From the NCBI RefSeq assembly GCF_026107645.2, contig NZ_JAPCHV010000014.1:1-64000 (forward strand): a stretch of 64,000 bases of DNA, read 5' to 3'. This document shows, piece by piece, positions 7,798 through 18,700 of this stretch. The translations under genes and the position numbers were made by a program. The notes under the pieces were generated by a model. It was given only the letters and a program-made list of their open reading frames with translations. It was not told the DNA's origin and did not search any database. Source of the stretch: Flavobacterium sp. MFBS3-15. GTDB lineage: Bacteria; Bacteroidota; Bacteroidia; Flavobacteriales; Flavobacteriaceae. Every line of letters starts with the position of its first letter. The stretch's first letter is position 1.

Positions 7798-9072
7798 TTA
7801 AAAAACAAATATCGGCCTTTCGCTCATCATGTCGTTCACTTCGTCGGCGATCTGCTCGAGGTTTTCCTCGTTGGTGTGGTCCACAATTACACGGTCGATG
7901 AAGTCAACGATGGTTTCCATGTCGGCTTCTACAAGCCCGCGGGTTGTTACTGCTGCCGTACCTACACGGATGCCGGAGGTTACAAACGGCGACTTATCAT
8001 CGAACGGCACCATGTTCTTGTTTACCGTGATTTCTGCCTTTACCAGTGCATTCTCGGCTTCCTTGCCCGAAATGCCTTTGTTCCTAAGGTCGATAAGCAT
8101 CATGTGGTTATCGGTGCCGCCGGAAATGATGTCATACCCGCGGTTTACGAACGCCGCAGCCATAGCCTTGGCATTTTTCTGCACCTGCATCGCATAACGG
8201 AAGAACTCATCCGACAGTGCCTCCCCGAATGCTACTGCCTTGGCAGCGATGATGTGCTCCAGCGGCCCGCCCTGGTTGCCCGGGAATACAGCGCCGTCCA
8301 GTAGCGACGACATCATGCGGATCTCGCCCTTCGGTGTTTTAAGCCCAAACGGGTTTTCGAAGTCCCTGCCCATCATGATCATCCCGCCGCGTGGCCCGCG
8401 AAGGGTTTTGTGCGTAGTGGTTGTAACAATGTGGCAATGTGGTATAGGGTCGTTCATCAGCCCTTTGGCGATAAGCCCGGCAGGGTGCGCGATGTCGGCC
8501 ATCAGTAGTGCGCCTACGCTGTCGGCAATTTCGCGGAAGCGTTTAAAGTCCATGTCGCGCGAGTAGGCCGAAGCACCCGCTATGATCAGCTGTGGCTTCT
8601 CCTGTTCGGCTATTTCCTGTATCTTGTCGTAGTTGAGGCGGCCTGTCTCCTTCTCTACCCCATAAAATACGGGATTGTAGAGCTTGCCCGAAAAATTAAC
8701 CGGCGAACCGTGCGTAAGGTGCCCGCCATGCGAAAGGTCGAAACCCAATATCTTGTCGCCTGGTTTCAATACCGCGGCAAAAACAGCAGTGTTGGCCTGA
8801 GACCCCGAGTGCGGCTGCACGTTCACATAATCGGCACCGAAAAGCGCTTTGGCCCTGTCGATGGCAATCTGCTCGATAACGTCCACCACCTCGCAGCCGC
8901 CGTAGTAGCGCCTGCCCGGGTAGCCCTCGGCATATTTGTTGGTCAGTATGGAACCTGCGGCTTCCAGCACCTGGTCGCTCACAAAATTTTCTGATGCAAT
9001 TAGTTCAAGTCCGTGTATCTGCCTGTCCTGTTCTTCCAGGATAAGGTCGAAAATTTGTTCGTCGCGTTGCAT
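7798..9072 (-). CDS. glyA: Serine hydroxymethyltransferase
   Basis: The 424-residue PLP enzyme interconverts serine and tetrahydrofolate with glycine and 5,10-methylene-tetrahydrofolate, feeding one-carbon metabolism. Family motifs are present: LELIASENF near the N-terminus, [24 protein letters not shown], and [14 protein letters not shown] with the PLP-binding lysine. The frame stays open upstream to 10092, but that extension runs antisense through fahA. The start [10 protein letters not shown] at 9072 is the family start and lies 26 bases after a TAnnTTTG box (9099-9106, minus strand). Confidence 0.97.
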   Translation of the reverse strand: MQRDEQIFDLILEEQDRQIHGLELIASENFVSDQVLEAAGSILTNKYAEGYPGRRYYGGCEVVDVIEQIAIDRAKALFGADYVNVQPHSGSQANTAVFAAVLKPGDKILGFDLSHGGHLTHGSPVNFSGKLYNPVFYGVEKETGRLNYDKIQEIAEQEKPQLIIAGASAYSRDMDFKRFREIADSVGALLMADIAHPAGLIAKGLMNDPIPHCHIVTTTTHKTLRGPRGGMIMMGRDFENPFGLKTPKGEIRMMSSLLDGAVFPGNQGGPLEHIIAAKAVAFGEALSDEFFRYAMQVQKNAKAMAAAFVNRGYDIISGGTDNHMMLIDLRNKGISGKEAENALVKAEITVNKNMVPFDDKSPFVTSGIRVGTAAVTTRGLVEADMETIVDFIDRVIVDHTNEENLEQIADEVNDMMSERPIFVF

Positions 9073-9098
9073 TTTATAATTTTTCGTTAATTTGCCGT

Positions 9099-9106
9099 CA
9101 AAAATA
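9099..9106 (-). promoter_or_regulatory. glyA -7 promoter box
   Basis: On the minus strand this reads TATTTTTG, an exact match to the Bacteroidota TAnnTTTG box, 26 bases before the glyA ATG. It lies ten bases from the fahA -33 box, so the two divergent promoters sit back to back. Confidence 0.65.
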
Positions 9107-9115
9107 CAAAAAACG

Positions 9116-9146
9116 TTTGGTAAAACGACGGGGGAAACTATATTTG
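9116..9146 (+). promoter_or_regulatory. fahA promoter, TTTG-N19-TATATTTG
   Basis: TTTG at 9116-9119 and TATATTTG at 9139-9146 are separated by exactly 19 bases, a perfect Bacteroidota housekeeping promoter. The expected start point near 9151 leaves a leader of about 33 bases before the fahA ATG at 9184. Confidence 0.85.
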
Positions 9147-9183
9147 ACAATTCAATAAAACAAATAAAACACATATCCATACT

Positions 9184-10467
9184 ATGCCTATAACAGCAAA
9201 TGACCCATCCCGTAAATCCTGGCTGGACGTACCCAAAGACAGCGATTTCCCTATACAGAACATCCCCTTTGGCGTGTTCATCACCAAAGACGATGTTGTA
9301 ACCATAGGCACACGGATTGGCGATTATGCCATCGACCTGGGCGCAATGCAGCAGCTGAACTACTTTGAAGGCATCGAGCTGACCGACGACATGTTCATGC
9401 AGGACACGCTGAACGACTTCATATCCGATGGGAAAAAGACCTGGAGGCTGGTGCGCAACCGCATAGCCGAACTGTTTGATGCCAACAATGACGAACTGAA
9501 AAACAACGAAAACCACAAAGCCATCATCATCTTTAATATAGAAGATGTAGAGATGCAGCTTCCTGTGCTTATTGGCGACTATACCGACTTTTATTCGAGC
9601 CGCGAGCACGCCACCAATGTAGGCATCATGTTCCGCGACCCGGAGAACGCGCTGCTGCCCAACTGGCTGCACCTGCCTGTGGGCTACCACGGAAGGTCGT
9701 CTACCATTGTGCCTTCGGGCATACCGGTGCACAGGCCGATGGGCCAGACACTGCCGCCGGGTACCGACAAGCCGGTTTTCGGGCCGTCGCGCCTGGTAGA
9801 CTTTGAGCTGGAAATGGCGTTCATCACTACCGATGCCAACGTAATGGGCGAATCGATACCGGTTGAGGAAGCCGAGGAGCATATCTTCGGGATGGTGCTG
9901 TTCAACGACTGGAGCGCGCGCGACATCCAGAAATGGGAATACGTGCCGCTGGGGCCGTTCCTTGCCAAGAACTTCGCCTCGTCGATGTCGCCGTGGATCG
10001 TGACCATGGATGCCCTGGAGCCTTTCCGTACCGAAGGGCCGGCGCAAACCGAACCGCAACCGCTGGAATACCTGCAGCAGCAGGGTGCGCACGCGTTCGA
10101 CATTAAGCTACAGGTGGCCATAGAGCCGGAAGGCGGCGAAGAGACGGTGATTTCGAACTCGAACTTTAAATACATGTACTGGAGCATGGCCCAGCAGCTG
10201 GCGCACCACACCGTAAACGGATGCCGCGTGAACAGCGGGGACCTGATGGGCAGCGGCACCATATCCGGCCCGACGCCGGACAGCTACGGCTCGATGCTGG
10301 AGCTTACGTGGGGCGGCAAGAACCCCATCACCCTGAAAGACGGCACCGAACGCAAGTTCATCAATGACGGCGACAGCGTAATCATGCGCGGCTACTGTGA
10401 GAACGACGATGTGCGGATTGGTTTTGGCGAGGTATGCAGTAAGTTGCTACCGCCTTATAAGAAATAG
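9184..10467 (+). CDS. fahA: Fumarylacetoacetase
   Basis: The 427-residue enzyme hydrolyses 4-fumarylacetoacetate to fumarate and acetoacetate, the last step of tyrosine degradation. It has the two-domain FAH form: an SH3-like N-terminal region (about 1-120) and the catalytic region with [37 protein letters not shown] (metal-binding acidic residues) and [18 protein letters not shown]. Length matches the family. It is divergent from glyA and followed by a strong terminator, so it is transcribed alone. Confidence 0.97.
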   Translation: MPITANDPSRKSWLDVPKDSDFPIQNIPFGVFITKDDVVTIGTRIGDYAIDLGAMQQLNYFEGIELTDDMFMQDTLNDFISDGKKTWRLVRNRIAELFDANNDELKNNENHKAIIIFNIEDVEMQLPVLIGDYTDFYSSREHATNVGIMFRDPENALLPNWLHLPVGYHGRSSTIVPSGIPVHRPMGQTLPPGTDKPVFGPSRLVDFELEMAFITTDANVMGESIPVEEAEEHIFGMVLFNDWSARDIQKWEYVPLGPFLAKNFASSMSPWIVTMDALEPFRTEGPAQTEPQPLEYLQQQGAHAFDIKLQVAIEPEGGEETVISNSNFKYMYWSMAQQLAHHTVNGCRVNSGDLMGSGTISGPTPDSYGSMLELTWGGKNPITLKDGTERKFINDGDSVIMRGYCENDDVRIGFGEVCSKLLPPYKK

Positions 10468-10480
10468 ATCTAAAAATGTA

Positions 10481-10504
10481 AAAGCCCCGGAAGGGGCTTT
10501 TTTT
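10481..10504 (+). terminator. fahA terminator
   Basis: AAAGCCCC, a short loop GGAA, then GGGGCTTT followed by a run of T. Confidence 0.9.
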
Positions 10505-10547
10505 GTGGGCTTAATTTATTAGTGATAAATTTCCAAACTTTTGCGGG

Positions 10548-10576
10548 AATTACCTGTTTTTGTAAAACAGGTAATT
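10548..10576. promoter_or_regulatory. Perfect 13-bp inverted repeat upstream of the Hachiman operon
   Basis: AATTACCTGTTTT (10548-10560) is followed by the loop TGT and its exact reverse complement (10564-10576). It stands about 100 bases before hamA and is separate from the fahA terminator. It could be an operator, an RNA hairpin in a long leader, or a trace of insertion. Confidence 0.55.
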
Positions 10577-10674
10577 TTACTTACCATAAATCAAAATAAA
10601 ATTTTATTATTTGCACCGTTAAATAATTTATATAATTAGCTTTAAATATTTATATTTTTAAGCAAATATCTGAT

Positions 10675-11376
10675 ATGGAGATCATCAACTTCCAAAAAGT
10701 AGATTTAAGCACATATAAAAAATCATTTGATTGTAATGTATACAGCATTCACGTGAAGATAAACGACGTTAAAGGTAGTGCTGATGATATGATAAATATA
10801 ATATCTGATTTAAGTTGGATTGAAAAACTAGGTGCAGTTGAGAAAAAGACATTTAAAGCTAATTCTGAAAAAACAGTTAAAAAACTTGTTGAAGACATTT
10901 TCAAAAAGATTGACTCAAAGGTAACATCAGATTTCGGAGAATATTTAATATCAGATATGGCAGGAAACGCATTACAGAAAGTACATGCACACATAAAGTT
11001 TCCAATTGCTGAATTATGGAAATCTAAGGTCACCGGAAATGATGGTTTTGATTTTCATACAGAAAGTCATACAAATTTAATTTGTTTTGGAGAAGCCAAA
11101 TACAATTCGAATTCTAATCCATACTCAGCAGCTTTACAGCAAGTAAATGGATTTATAAAAGCAAAAAAGGATGATTCTGAGTTATTACAACTACAACCAT
11201 TTTGTACTAGTGGCTGTATTGACAATTATATAAATAATAATCGCAAAGCTTATATTCTTGCATTTTCACTCAATACAAAAAATTCGAAGTTAGTTTTTAA
11301 AAACCTCATTAAAAGCATTGAGATTGACGAGTTATTTACTTTTCCTGAACTATACATTATTGGAATAGAAATATGA
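10675..11376 (+). CDS. hamA: Hachiman anti-phage protein HamA (DUF1837 effector nuclease)
   Basis: The 233-residue protein has the HamA/DUF1837 signature. GEYLISDMAGNAL includes a conserved glutamate (E89) and is followed by FPIAELWKSKVTG. Then come GFDFH (D126) and FGEAKY (E140, K142), which together form a PD-(D/E)XK-like nuclease centre. In Hachiman, HamA is the effector held in check by the HamB helicase and released to cut DNA on infection. The gene overlaps hamB by four bases (ATGA). Both genes are strongly A+T rich compared with fahA and the T9SS gene on either side, consistent with horizontal transfer. Pairing with hamB makes the call firm. Confidence 0.88.
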   Translation: MEIINFQKVDLSTYKKSFDCNVYSIHVKINDVKGSADDMINIISDLSWIEKLGAVEKKTFKANSEKTVKKLVEDIFKKIDSKVTSDFGEYLISDMAGNALQKVHAHIKFPIAELWKSKVTGNDGFDFHTESHTNLICFGEAKYNSNSNPYSAALQQVNGFIKAKKDDSELLQLQPFCTSGCIDNYINNNRKAYILAFSLNTKNSKLVFKNLIKSIEIDELFTFPELYIIGIEI

Positions 11377-13724
11377 GAATAGCTAACTTAATTAATCCAA
11401 GCTCTGATATAAATAATACTATTGTTGGAATCTTAGACAGACTTCATGCAAATGGTCCTATATCATTAGAAGATTTAGAATCATTAGCCTATATTAAAAA
11501 GTTTCACGAGAATGTATTTACTTTATATGAAAGTAAAGTAATATATCTGCTTGGACTATTTTATAAAGTAAATGCACCAAATAGTATTTTAGAGGAAGTC
11601 TATGATATATTTGCGAAAAGTATTATATCAGAAACCGGCAAACCCTTTACACCAGTTCAAGCCGATGCATACAAGCACATTGAGAAGAAAATATTTTTTT
11701 CATTTTCTGCCCCTACTAGTGCTGGAAAATCATTCCTTTTCAGAGAGTTAATTAAAAGTGCAAAAGGAGATATTATAATTATAGTACCATCAAGAGCTCT
11801 TATAGCAGAATACATCAAAGTGATTAAATCTGATATTTTAAGAAATGTAAATGAGGTTTTAGTTCTACAGTTTATAGAAGATATTAATAAGGCCAAAACC
11901 ACTCGCCGAGTTTATATTGTTACTCCGGAAAGAGGCAAAGATTTGTTTAAATACTTGGACAATTTTAATATAGAGCTATTCCTCTTTGATGAAGCCCAAA
12001 TATCTGAAGAACCTATAAGAGGCTTAACATTTGATGCTTTTGTAAGACGTGTACATCGATATTTACCGCATGCTAAAAAAGTATTCACACATCCGTTTAT
12101 TGACAATCCAAATGCTCAACTACAAAAACATAATTTTACTATTAACGCTGCCTCGAAAACTTATGAACAAAACGCTGTTGGCAAAATATTTTTATCATAT
12201 AATAACGGTGAATTTAGCTTTTTTTCACCTTATTCAAATACTACAAAATCACATAGAGTAAATAATCATGTTGATGAAGTTGAACAAATACTTAAAAATA
12301 AAGGAAATGTCCTGATTTATATAGCAAAGTCAAAAATCTACAGTGGCGAATATTTGGATATTTTCAAGAAATACATTGATTTATGCCCACCAATTATTAA
12401 TTCAGCAGCATTATCATTAATAAATGACTTAAGAGAATATATTGGTGCGTCAAAATATCATTCTAGAAATCATTCAATAATGATTGATTTAATTGAAAAG
12501 GGGATTGTTATTCATCATGGATCCATACCATTAAAAGCTCGACTAATTATTGAAGACTTTGTAAATAAAAATTTTGCAAGAATATGTTTTGCTACCTCTA
12601 CCTTGATACAAGGCATAAATATGCCATTCGATATCGTATGGATTGATAATTTTAGATTTGAGGGTAGCGATGATCAAAAAAACTTAAATTTAAAAAATCT
12701 TATTGGTAGAGCGGGAAGAACAACTACAAAAAAAAATCTTTTTGACTTTGGGTATGTGATAATTAAAGAAAGTAGTTTATCAAAATTCTGTAATAGAATG
12801 CAAAACAAAGCAATGCTAAAAACTACATCCCTCCTAGAAAGTGATATTTCCGATATACCTGACGATCAAAAAGACTTAGTTACAGCAATAAAAAACGATA
12901 CTTTCAATAATGAACTCAACATTACAAATGAACAAATAGAACGGTTAAATAAATCAAACATTGATAATCATATAAAAATTATACTTGACGGTATGCTCAT
13001 AAATAAAAGGGCATTAAAAGCCAGCGAATATTATGATTTAGGACAAAAAAAACGGGAAGAAATAAAATTGGCTTTTAAAAATATATTTTTAGCACATTTA
13101 AGAAAAGACATTCTAACAAAAGCTGAACAAATTATATTAAGCACTTCTATTCCAATCTTATTATGGCAAATACAAGGAAAATCATTTCGAGAAATTGTAT
13201 CGTTAAGATTAGCATATTTATCTCAGGAGAAGGAAAGAAAGAAAATTCAATCTGACCTAAAAAAAGGAAATATATCAAAGAAAGAAGCAAAAAATCTATT
13301 AAAAAAGTTATTTATTAAAAGATCGAATATTGCGACTTCACTACCCGACTCTAATGCTTCAAGTGCTACACTTTTTAAAAATGATACTCCTGTTTCTAAA
13401 ATTCAATATGATTTAGTCGTTTTTGATACTTATGATTATATAGATAAAGTTATTTCTTTATCATTATCTGATCCATTATCAGCAGCATTTCAATTATATT
13501 ACGAAAAAACAAATGATGAAAGAGCAATATATATGAAAAACTATATTAAATATGGAACTAATGATTTGACCGAAATTTGGCTTTTAAAATATGGCTTTAG
13601 TTTTGAAGAGATTGAAGAGATTCGCCCATATATCATTAGCATTGATGAAAATAGCATAAAATTTAATCCTTTTATTAATCTCGTAAATAGAAGAATAAAA
13701 AGGATTATTGAACGATATATCTAA
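11373..13724 (+). CDS. hamB: Hachiman anti-phage protein HamB (superfamily 2 helicase)
   Basis: The 783-residue helicase has an N-terminal helical region (about 1-90), a Walker A motif APTSAGKS (113-120), motif Ia VPSRALI, TPERG, a DEAQ box (206-209), and in the second RecA domain HHGSIP, FATSTLIQGINMPF and motif VI LIGRAGR (about 442-448). The C-terminal third is long and helical, rich in lysine and glutamate. HamB is the DNA-sensing helicase of Hachiman that regulates the HamA nuclease. Start overlaps the hamA stop. No other defence gene is adjacent; the next gene downstream is an unrelated secreted protein. Confidence 0.9.
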   Translation: MRIANLINPSSDINNTIVGILDRLHANGPISLEDLESLAYIKKFHENVFTLYESKVIYLLGLFYKVNAPNSILEEVYDIFAKSIISETGKPFTPVQADAYKHIEKKIFFSFSAPTSAGKSFLFRELIKSAKGDIIIIVPSRALIAEYIKVIKSDILRNVNEVLVLQFIEDINKAKTTRRVYIVTPERGKDLFKYLDNFNIELFLFDEAQISEEPIRGLTFDAFVRRVHRYLPHAKKVFTHPFIDNPNAQLQKHNFTINAASKTYEQNAVGKIFLSYNNGEFSFFSPYSNTTKSHRVNNHVDEVEQILKNKGNVLIYIAKSKIYSGEYLDIFKKYIDLCPPIINSAALSLINDLREYIGASKYHSRNHSIMIDLIEKGIVIHHGSIPLKARLIIEDFVNKNFARICFATSTLIQGINMPFDIVWIDNFRFEGSDDQKNLNLKNLIGRAGRTTTKKNLFDFGYVIIKESSLSKFCNRMQNKAMLKTTSLLESDISDIPDDQKDLVTAIKNDTFNNELNITNEQIERLNKSNIDNHIKIILDGMLINKRALKASEYYDLGQKKREEIKLAFKNIFLAHLRKDILTKAEQIILSTSIPILLWQIQGKSFREIVSLRLAYLSQEKERKKIQSDLKKGNISKKEAKNLLKKLFIKRSNIATSLPDSNASSATLFKNDTPVSKIQYDLVVFDTYDYIDKVISLSLSDPLSAAFQLYYEKTNDERAIYMKNYIKYGTNDLTEIWLLKYGFSFEEIEEIRPYIISIDENSIKFNPFINLVNRRIKRIIERYI

Positions 13725-13898
13725 GTTGAATAATTTTTCTTTTACAACTAACTTGTACCACTAACATTTGCTTAGTAGTCGTAAAGTATGTCTCCAAATC
13801 CTCACCCGTACCCCTCAAATTCTAAATAACATCCTCCATCCACGTAATTTCTCATGGCTAAAAAGGCAGCTTTGCTACATTTACTGCAAAAAACAAGC
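13725..13898. other. Gap downstream of hamB with a truncated family A fragment
   Basis: An A+T-rich stretch carries ATCCTCACCCGTACCCCTC (about 13796-13816), which matches the left flank of the family A palindrome and then breaks off. The truncation lies at the right edge of the A+T-rich Hachiman segment. Confidence 0.35.
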
Positions 13899-15458
13899 AT
13901 GAAAAAAATTACCTTACTAGCACTACTGCTTTCGGGCATGGCCGCCGGCGCACAGGAATTCCAGTGGGTGCGCACCCCCGGCTCTACGGTAAACTTCAAT
14001 CCTGACATGGTGGGGTACTCCTCTGCCGCCGATGCTTCGGGCAACATTTATTTTACCGGCTTTGCGGGCGAGCCTTATGCCTACAACGACATGATGGGCA
14101 ACCTGTACTTCAACAAATATGACAGCAACGGAGGGTTGGTATTTTCTACCGTGATTGGCGGGAAAGCCTGCAACCACAACATGGTAACCGACTCGCAGGG
14201 CAACGTGATCCTGTCGCTGGGCTATGTGGGCAACATTACGATGGACGGCACTACCCTATCCACAACCGACCAGGGCGACCAGTTTGTACTGGCAAAATTC
14301 AGTCCGCAGGGCACGCTGCTGTGGCACAAGCCAATAACCACCGCGGAGGAGTTTACATGGACCTCAGAAATGAATGGCCTTACCGTGGATGCCAACGACA
14401 ACATTTACATCGGCTACGGCAACTTCATGGACAGCTTCATCGACAAATATTCGCCCGATGGCGCAAAGCTGCTTTCGGTTGCAAACGAGAATGTGAGCCG
14501 CATCACCTCGGTAAGCATTGACAGCGAGGGTAACATCTATGCTGCCGGCTCGTGCGCCGAATTCAATGCTTTCTTTAGTGGTGTTTCTGTACCTACCGAC
14601 ATGCAATACAACACATTCGTCATAAAATACTCCCCTCAGGGCGCATACCAGTGGGTCAGGTTTGTAGAGGACATCACCTGCCCTGCGCCCCAGGTGGTGG
14701 CACGCACGCCCAATGAGGTCTATTTCAGCTCTTACCTTTTCGGTTCCTTTGAATTTGGCACCACCACTACCGAAGGGCCGCTGGATGGCATGTTTGATGA
14801 CTTTTTCCTGGCTAAGCTTGATGCTTCCGGCAACTACCAGTGGGTGCGGGAGGTGTTGGGCAATGGCAGTGCTGCACAGGGTAACAGGAATTTTTTGGCC
14901 CTTGATACCGACGGCAACGTGTACTTTACCGGCTTTACCACAGGGACAATAAATTGGGGTAACGGCATTACGACAGTAAGCTCGCCCATGAACAGGGATG
15001 CCATTGTATTGAAATACAATCCGGAAGGTACTGTAATGTTAGCAAAAACTGCCGGCGGCACAGGCTATGACAATGCGGCCGGCATCTCGCTCGACACCTC
15101 CGGTAACATCTACCTGACGGGCATGGTTAATGGGCCGGCAGCGTTTGATGAGTTGGAAATTACAGGCGACGGGCAGTTTAACTACATCCCCTACCTTGCA
15201 AAGCTGTCCAACACCACTATGGGCGGCAGGGACATAGGGGCAAACGGCATATTCCTGTATCCCAATCCTGCTTCGGGCCAGGTTTTCCTTGAGGGCATCA
15301 ATGGCACTGCAAGCGGGGCTATCTTTAATGCCATCGGACAGCAGGTCATGGCTTTTGAAACGGACGGCACATCGCCCATTACTATTGACCAGCTCCCATC
15401 GGGTATGTATCTTTTGAAGGTGTCTGGGGGGGCAGCGGTGCGATTTGTAAAGCGCTGA
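13899..15458 (+). CDS. Secreted beta-propeller-like protein with type IX sorting domain (type A)
   Basis: I start at ATG 13899 (MKKITLLALLLSGMAAGAQ, signal peptide); the frame upstream is open but has no function. The 519-residue protein contains at least six SBBP-like repeats with the core D-x-x-GN-x-Y-x-T/A-G (for example DASGNIYFTGFAG, DTDGNVYFTGFT, DTSGNIYLTGMV), the pattern of a beta-propeller. The last 75 residues (IFLYPNPASGQ... to the end FVKR) form a type A T9SS C-terminal domain, so the protein should cross the outer membrane and be attached or released. Substrate and role are unknown. Confidence 0.85.
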   Translation: MKKITLLALLLSGMAAGAQEFQWVRTPGSTVNFNPDMVGYSSAADASGNIYFTGFAGEPYAYNDMMGNLYFNKYDSNGGLVFSTVIGGKACNHNMVTDSQGNVILSLGYVGNITMDGTTLSTTDQGDQFVLAKFSPQGTLLWHKPITTAEEFTWTSEMNGLTVDANDNIYIGYGNFMDSFIDKYSPDGAKLLSVANENVSRITSVSIDSEGNIYAAGSCAEFNAFFSGVSVPTDMQYNTFVIKYSPQGAYQWVRFVEDITCPAPQVVARTPNEVYFSSYLFGSFEFGTTTTEGPLDGMFDDFFLAKLDASGNYQWVREVLGNGSAAQGNRNFLALDTDGNVYFTGFTTGTINWGNGITTVSSPMNRDAIVLKYNPEGTVMLAKTAGGTGYDNAAGISLDTSGNIYLTGMVNGPAAFDELEITGDGQFNYIPYLAKLSNTTMGGRDIGANGIFLYPNPASGQVFLEGINGTASGAIFNAIGQQVMAFETDGTSPITIDQLPSGMYLLKVSGGAAVRFVKR

Positions 15459-15542
15459 AACACATGACTATTAATATTAAATTAATATAACAAATACTGA
15501 AGCCTGTGTGATTATTTTGTAATTGTAAAGTATTTTTTAATA

Positions 15543-15575
15543 AAAAATAGCCTACTTTTGGGGGCTATTTTTTTT
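15543..15575 (+). terminator. Terminator after the propeller-like protein gene
   Basis: AAAAATAGCC pairs with GGGCTATTTT around a short loop, followed by a long T run ending near 15575. Confidence 0.8.
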
Positions 15576-15676
15576 ATGCCTGCATAGTAACGGGACACGG
15601 GGTGCAACTCTTAAATAGAGGTTAATCTTTTAATAAATGTTACTTAAGGGCAAAACACCTTAGTGTAAATAGTATC

Positions 15677-15684
15677 TAATTTTG
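15677..15684 (+). promoter_or_regulatory. -7 box upstream of the SprB-repeat protein gene
   Basis: TAATTTTG matches TAnnTTTG and lies 42 bases before the ATG at 15727. No clear -33 box was found. Confidence 0.5.
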
Positions 15685-15726
15685 CAGAGAAATCCTTGCT
15701 AAAAGAACAGTCTAAAAGAACAATTT

Positions 15727-18700
15727 ATGGAAAGAAAAATTACCTTCATCAGGCTTATTTCATTACTCGCACTGGCATTAATGATAACGCCCGGAAGCTA
15801 TGCGCAGGTGTACCAGCATGACTTTGGTACAACTAACATAACTGCACATCCTTACAATGTAGCCCCGGCTATATTAAACCCGGATCTCTCTTCATCCTCA
15901 TGGACCAACAGTACCGGATCATGGACCAGCTTTGCAGGTTCTGCAGGCCAGGCCATAGCGCTGAACAACAGTTCTGGCAACCCCACTATAACGCTCACCT
16001 TCAACGTAGCGGCCGGCAAGACGCTGGACGTTACATCGTTCAGCTTTTGGAGGCAGCGAAGCAATTCGGGTGCCCAAAACTGGACTATGACCATCAACGG
16101 GATTAACGTTGGTTCGGGAACAATAGCCCAGGGTGGCGGCGTGAATACCGGTAACATTACTGTGGCCAACCCTGTAAATGGCATTACCGGCACTGTAACG
16201 GTGGTAATTACACTAAGCGGTGCTTCGGGCAGCGGTACTTTCAGGCTGGACGACTTTACTCTTAACGGTACAGTAAATTCAGGATGCACCGCACCTGTAA
16301 TTTCGTCGTTCTATCCAACTTCCGGTCCGGCAAATACACTGGTGACCATTACAGGAAGCGGGTTTGAGGCAGGAACGACTTCAGTGAAATTTGGCGGGGT
16401 GGAATCGGCAGGCTTTACTGTAATTTCAGATACCGAAATTAAAGCCATACTGCCTTCCACGGCGGTTACAGGCAACGTTACCGTGACTACCAATGCCTGT
16501 GTGGGGACATCGTCTTCCTTTACAGTCATATCATCCAACTGCCCAACGTTTGCAGCTCCTACAGAACTTTTTATCTCTGAAATTTATGATGCTCCTTCCG
16601 GTGAGGGTGGAGCCATCGAACTATATAACGGCACATCCGGCCCTATAGACCTTTCGCAATACAGCATCGTTCGCCACGGTTCTGTGGGCGGTCCGGCTAC
16701 CTTTACGCTGAACCTGACAGGTACGCTTGCGGCAGGCGGCATCCATATCGTGCGCACGAACACGACAGTATGCGGGCTTACGGGCACGCCGGTAAATATG
16801 CTTCCTACAGGCTTTAATGAAGATGACGAACTGGAGCTTGTTAAGAACTCTTTGGTGATCGACAGGGTAGTTACTCCTGATAACGTAGGCTTCAGCATGA
16901 TACGCAACAGTAATGCGGCAGTGCCCCAGACAACTTTCAATGCTGCCGACTGGGCTATTTCAAACACTGAAGACTGCGCCAACCTTGGCATACACAATAT
17001 CACTTCATCACCTTCAGACCATATTTCTGCACAGCCACTGAGCGCTGCCATCTGTGAAGGCGACAACGTACAATATACCGTTACCCTGAGTTCTGTTTCA
17101 ACTTTTACCTATCAATGGAAAATGCTGAATGCATCAGGCAACTGGGTAAACATTACCGACGGGCCTAACTTTTCAGGAAGCACTACTACAGAGCTTACCG
17201 TAATTGATGCACCAATGGATTTTAATGGCGCACAATTCTACTGCCAAGCTACCTCTGCAGGATGTACCCTTATAAGCAACGCGGTGCAGCTAACGGTATC
17301 GCCGCAGCCTTTGGCAGTTTTGGTTCCTGTAGTTCCAACGTGTACCATACCTACCGGCGGAATACTTATCATGCCTTCTGTAGGCGACGGCCTTACCTAT
17401 AGCATTGACGGCGTGAATTTTCAAACAGGGCTGGCTTTCAACGGCCTTGCCCCGGGAAGCTACACACTTACAATAAAATCTTCAGCCAACTGTGTGTCCA
17501 TAGTGCCATTTGTGGTAGCTCCGGCCCCACTGGCACCTGCGGTAGCCGACGTTACCGTAACCCAGCCCGGCTGTACAACCGCAACAGGGAGCATTACTGT
17601 AAATACGCCTGTTGAATTGGGCCTTACCTACAGCCTTGACGGTACGAATTTCCAGAACGGAACTACATTTGCCAACCTGTTGCCGGGTGATTATACAGTG
17701 ACTGTTATGACAGCGCTGGGATGTACATCGGTAACAACAGCAATTACAATTCAGGATGCGCCTGCGACACCGGCGGTAGCTACAACTGCCGTAACACAGC
17801 CGGACTGTACCACGGCCACGGGAAGCATTACAATATCAGCCCCGGTTGGCGCAGAATATACTTACAGCGTTGACGGTACAACATTCCAGGCTTCCCCAAC
17901 ATTTAGCGGGCTGGCTCCCGGTACGTATACCGTTACTACGCAAAATACTGACGGATGTACATCGGTTACAGGAAACATTACCGTAAACCCGGCTGTGATT
18001 GTCCCTGACGTAGCGACTGTTACTGTGACACAGCCCGACTGTACTACCGCTACAGGAACTATTGTAGTTACATCACCTGTTGGAGCCGGCTATACGTACA
18101 GCGTTGACGGTACAACATTCCAAAGCTCAGCTACTTTTGCTAACCTTGCACCGGGTAGCTACACTGTGACTACAGAAAGCGCCGACGGATGTACATCTGC
18201 TACAACTTCCATTACTATAAATGTTGCTCCTGCTACACCTGACGTTGCAACGGTTACAGTGACGCAGCCAACCTGTACTACACCGGGAAGCATCGAAGTT
18301 ACTGCACCGGCCGGCCTTGAATACAGCATAAACGGCACCACATTCCAGACAGGTACAACATTTGCCGGCGTGGCCCCTGGTACTTATACCATAACTACCC
18401 GCAATGCCGACGGATGTACATCGGTAACAGCCCCTGTAACCATCGACCCTGCACCGGGATCGCCGGCTACTGCAACAGCCACTGTAACCCAGCCTACATG
18501 CAGCCTTACATCGGGAACTGTAACAGTAACCGCACCTGTAGGAAATGACTATACATATAGCATTGACGGCACCAACTTCCAGGCATCGACAACCTTTGCT
18601 AACGTTGCACCCGGCAATTATACGCTTACCACCCAACTGAACGGATGTACTTCTACCACATCGGTAACAATAAACCCTGTACCGGCTTCGCCTGTAGCGG

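Noticed and set aside
9073..10092. Upstream continuation of the glyA frame giving a 764-residue protein
   Set aside because: The extension runs antisense through fahA, lacks any domain, and the family start and promoter lie at 9072 and 9099-9106.
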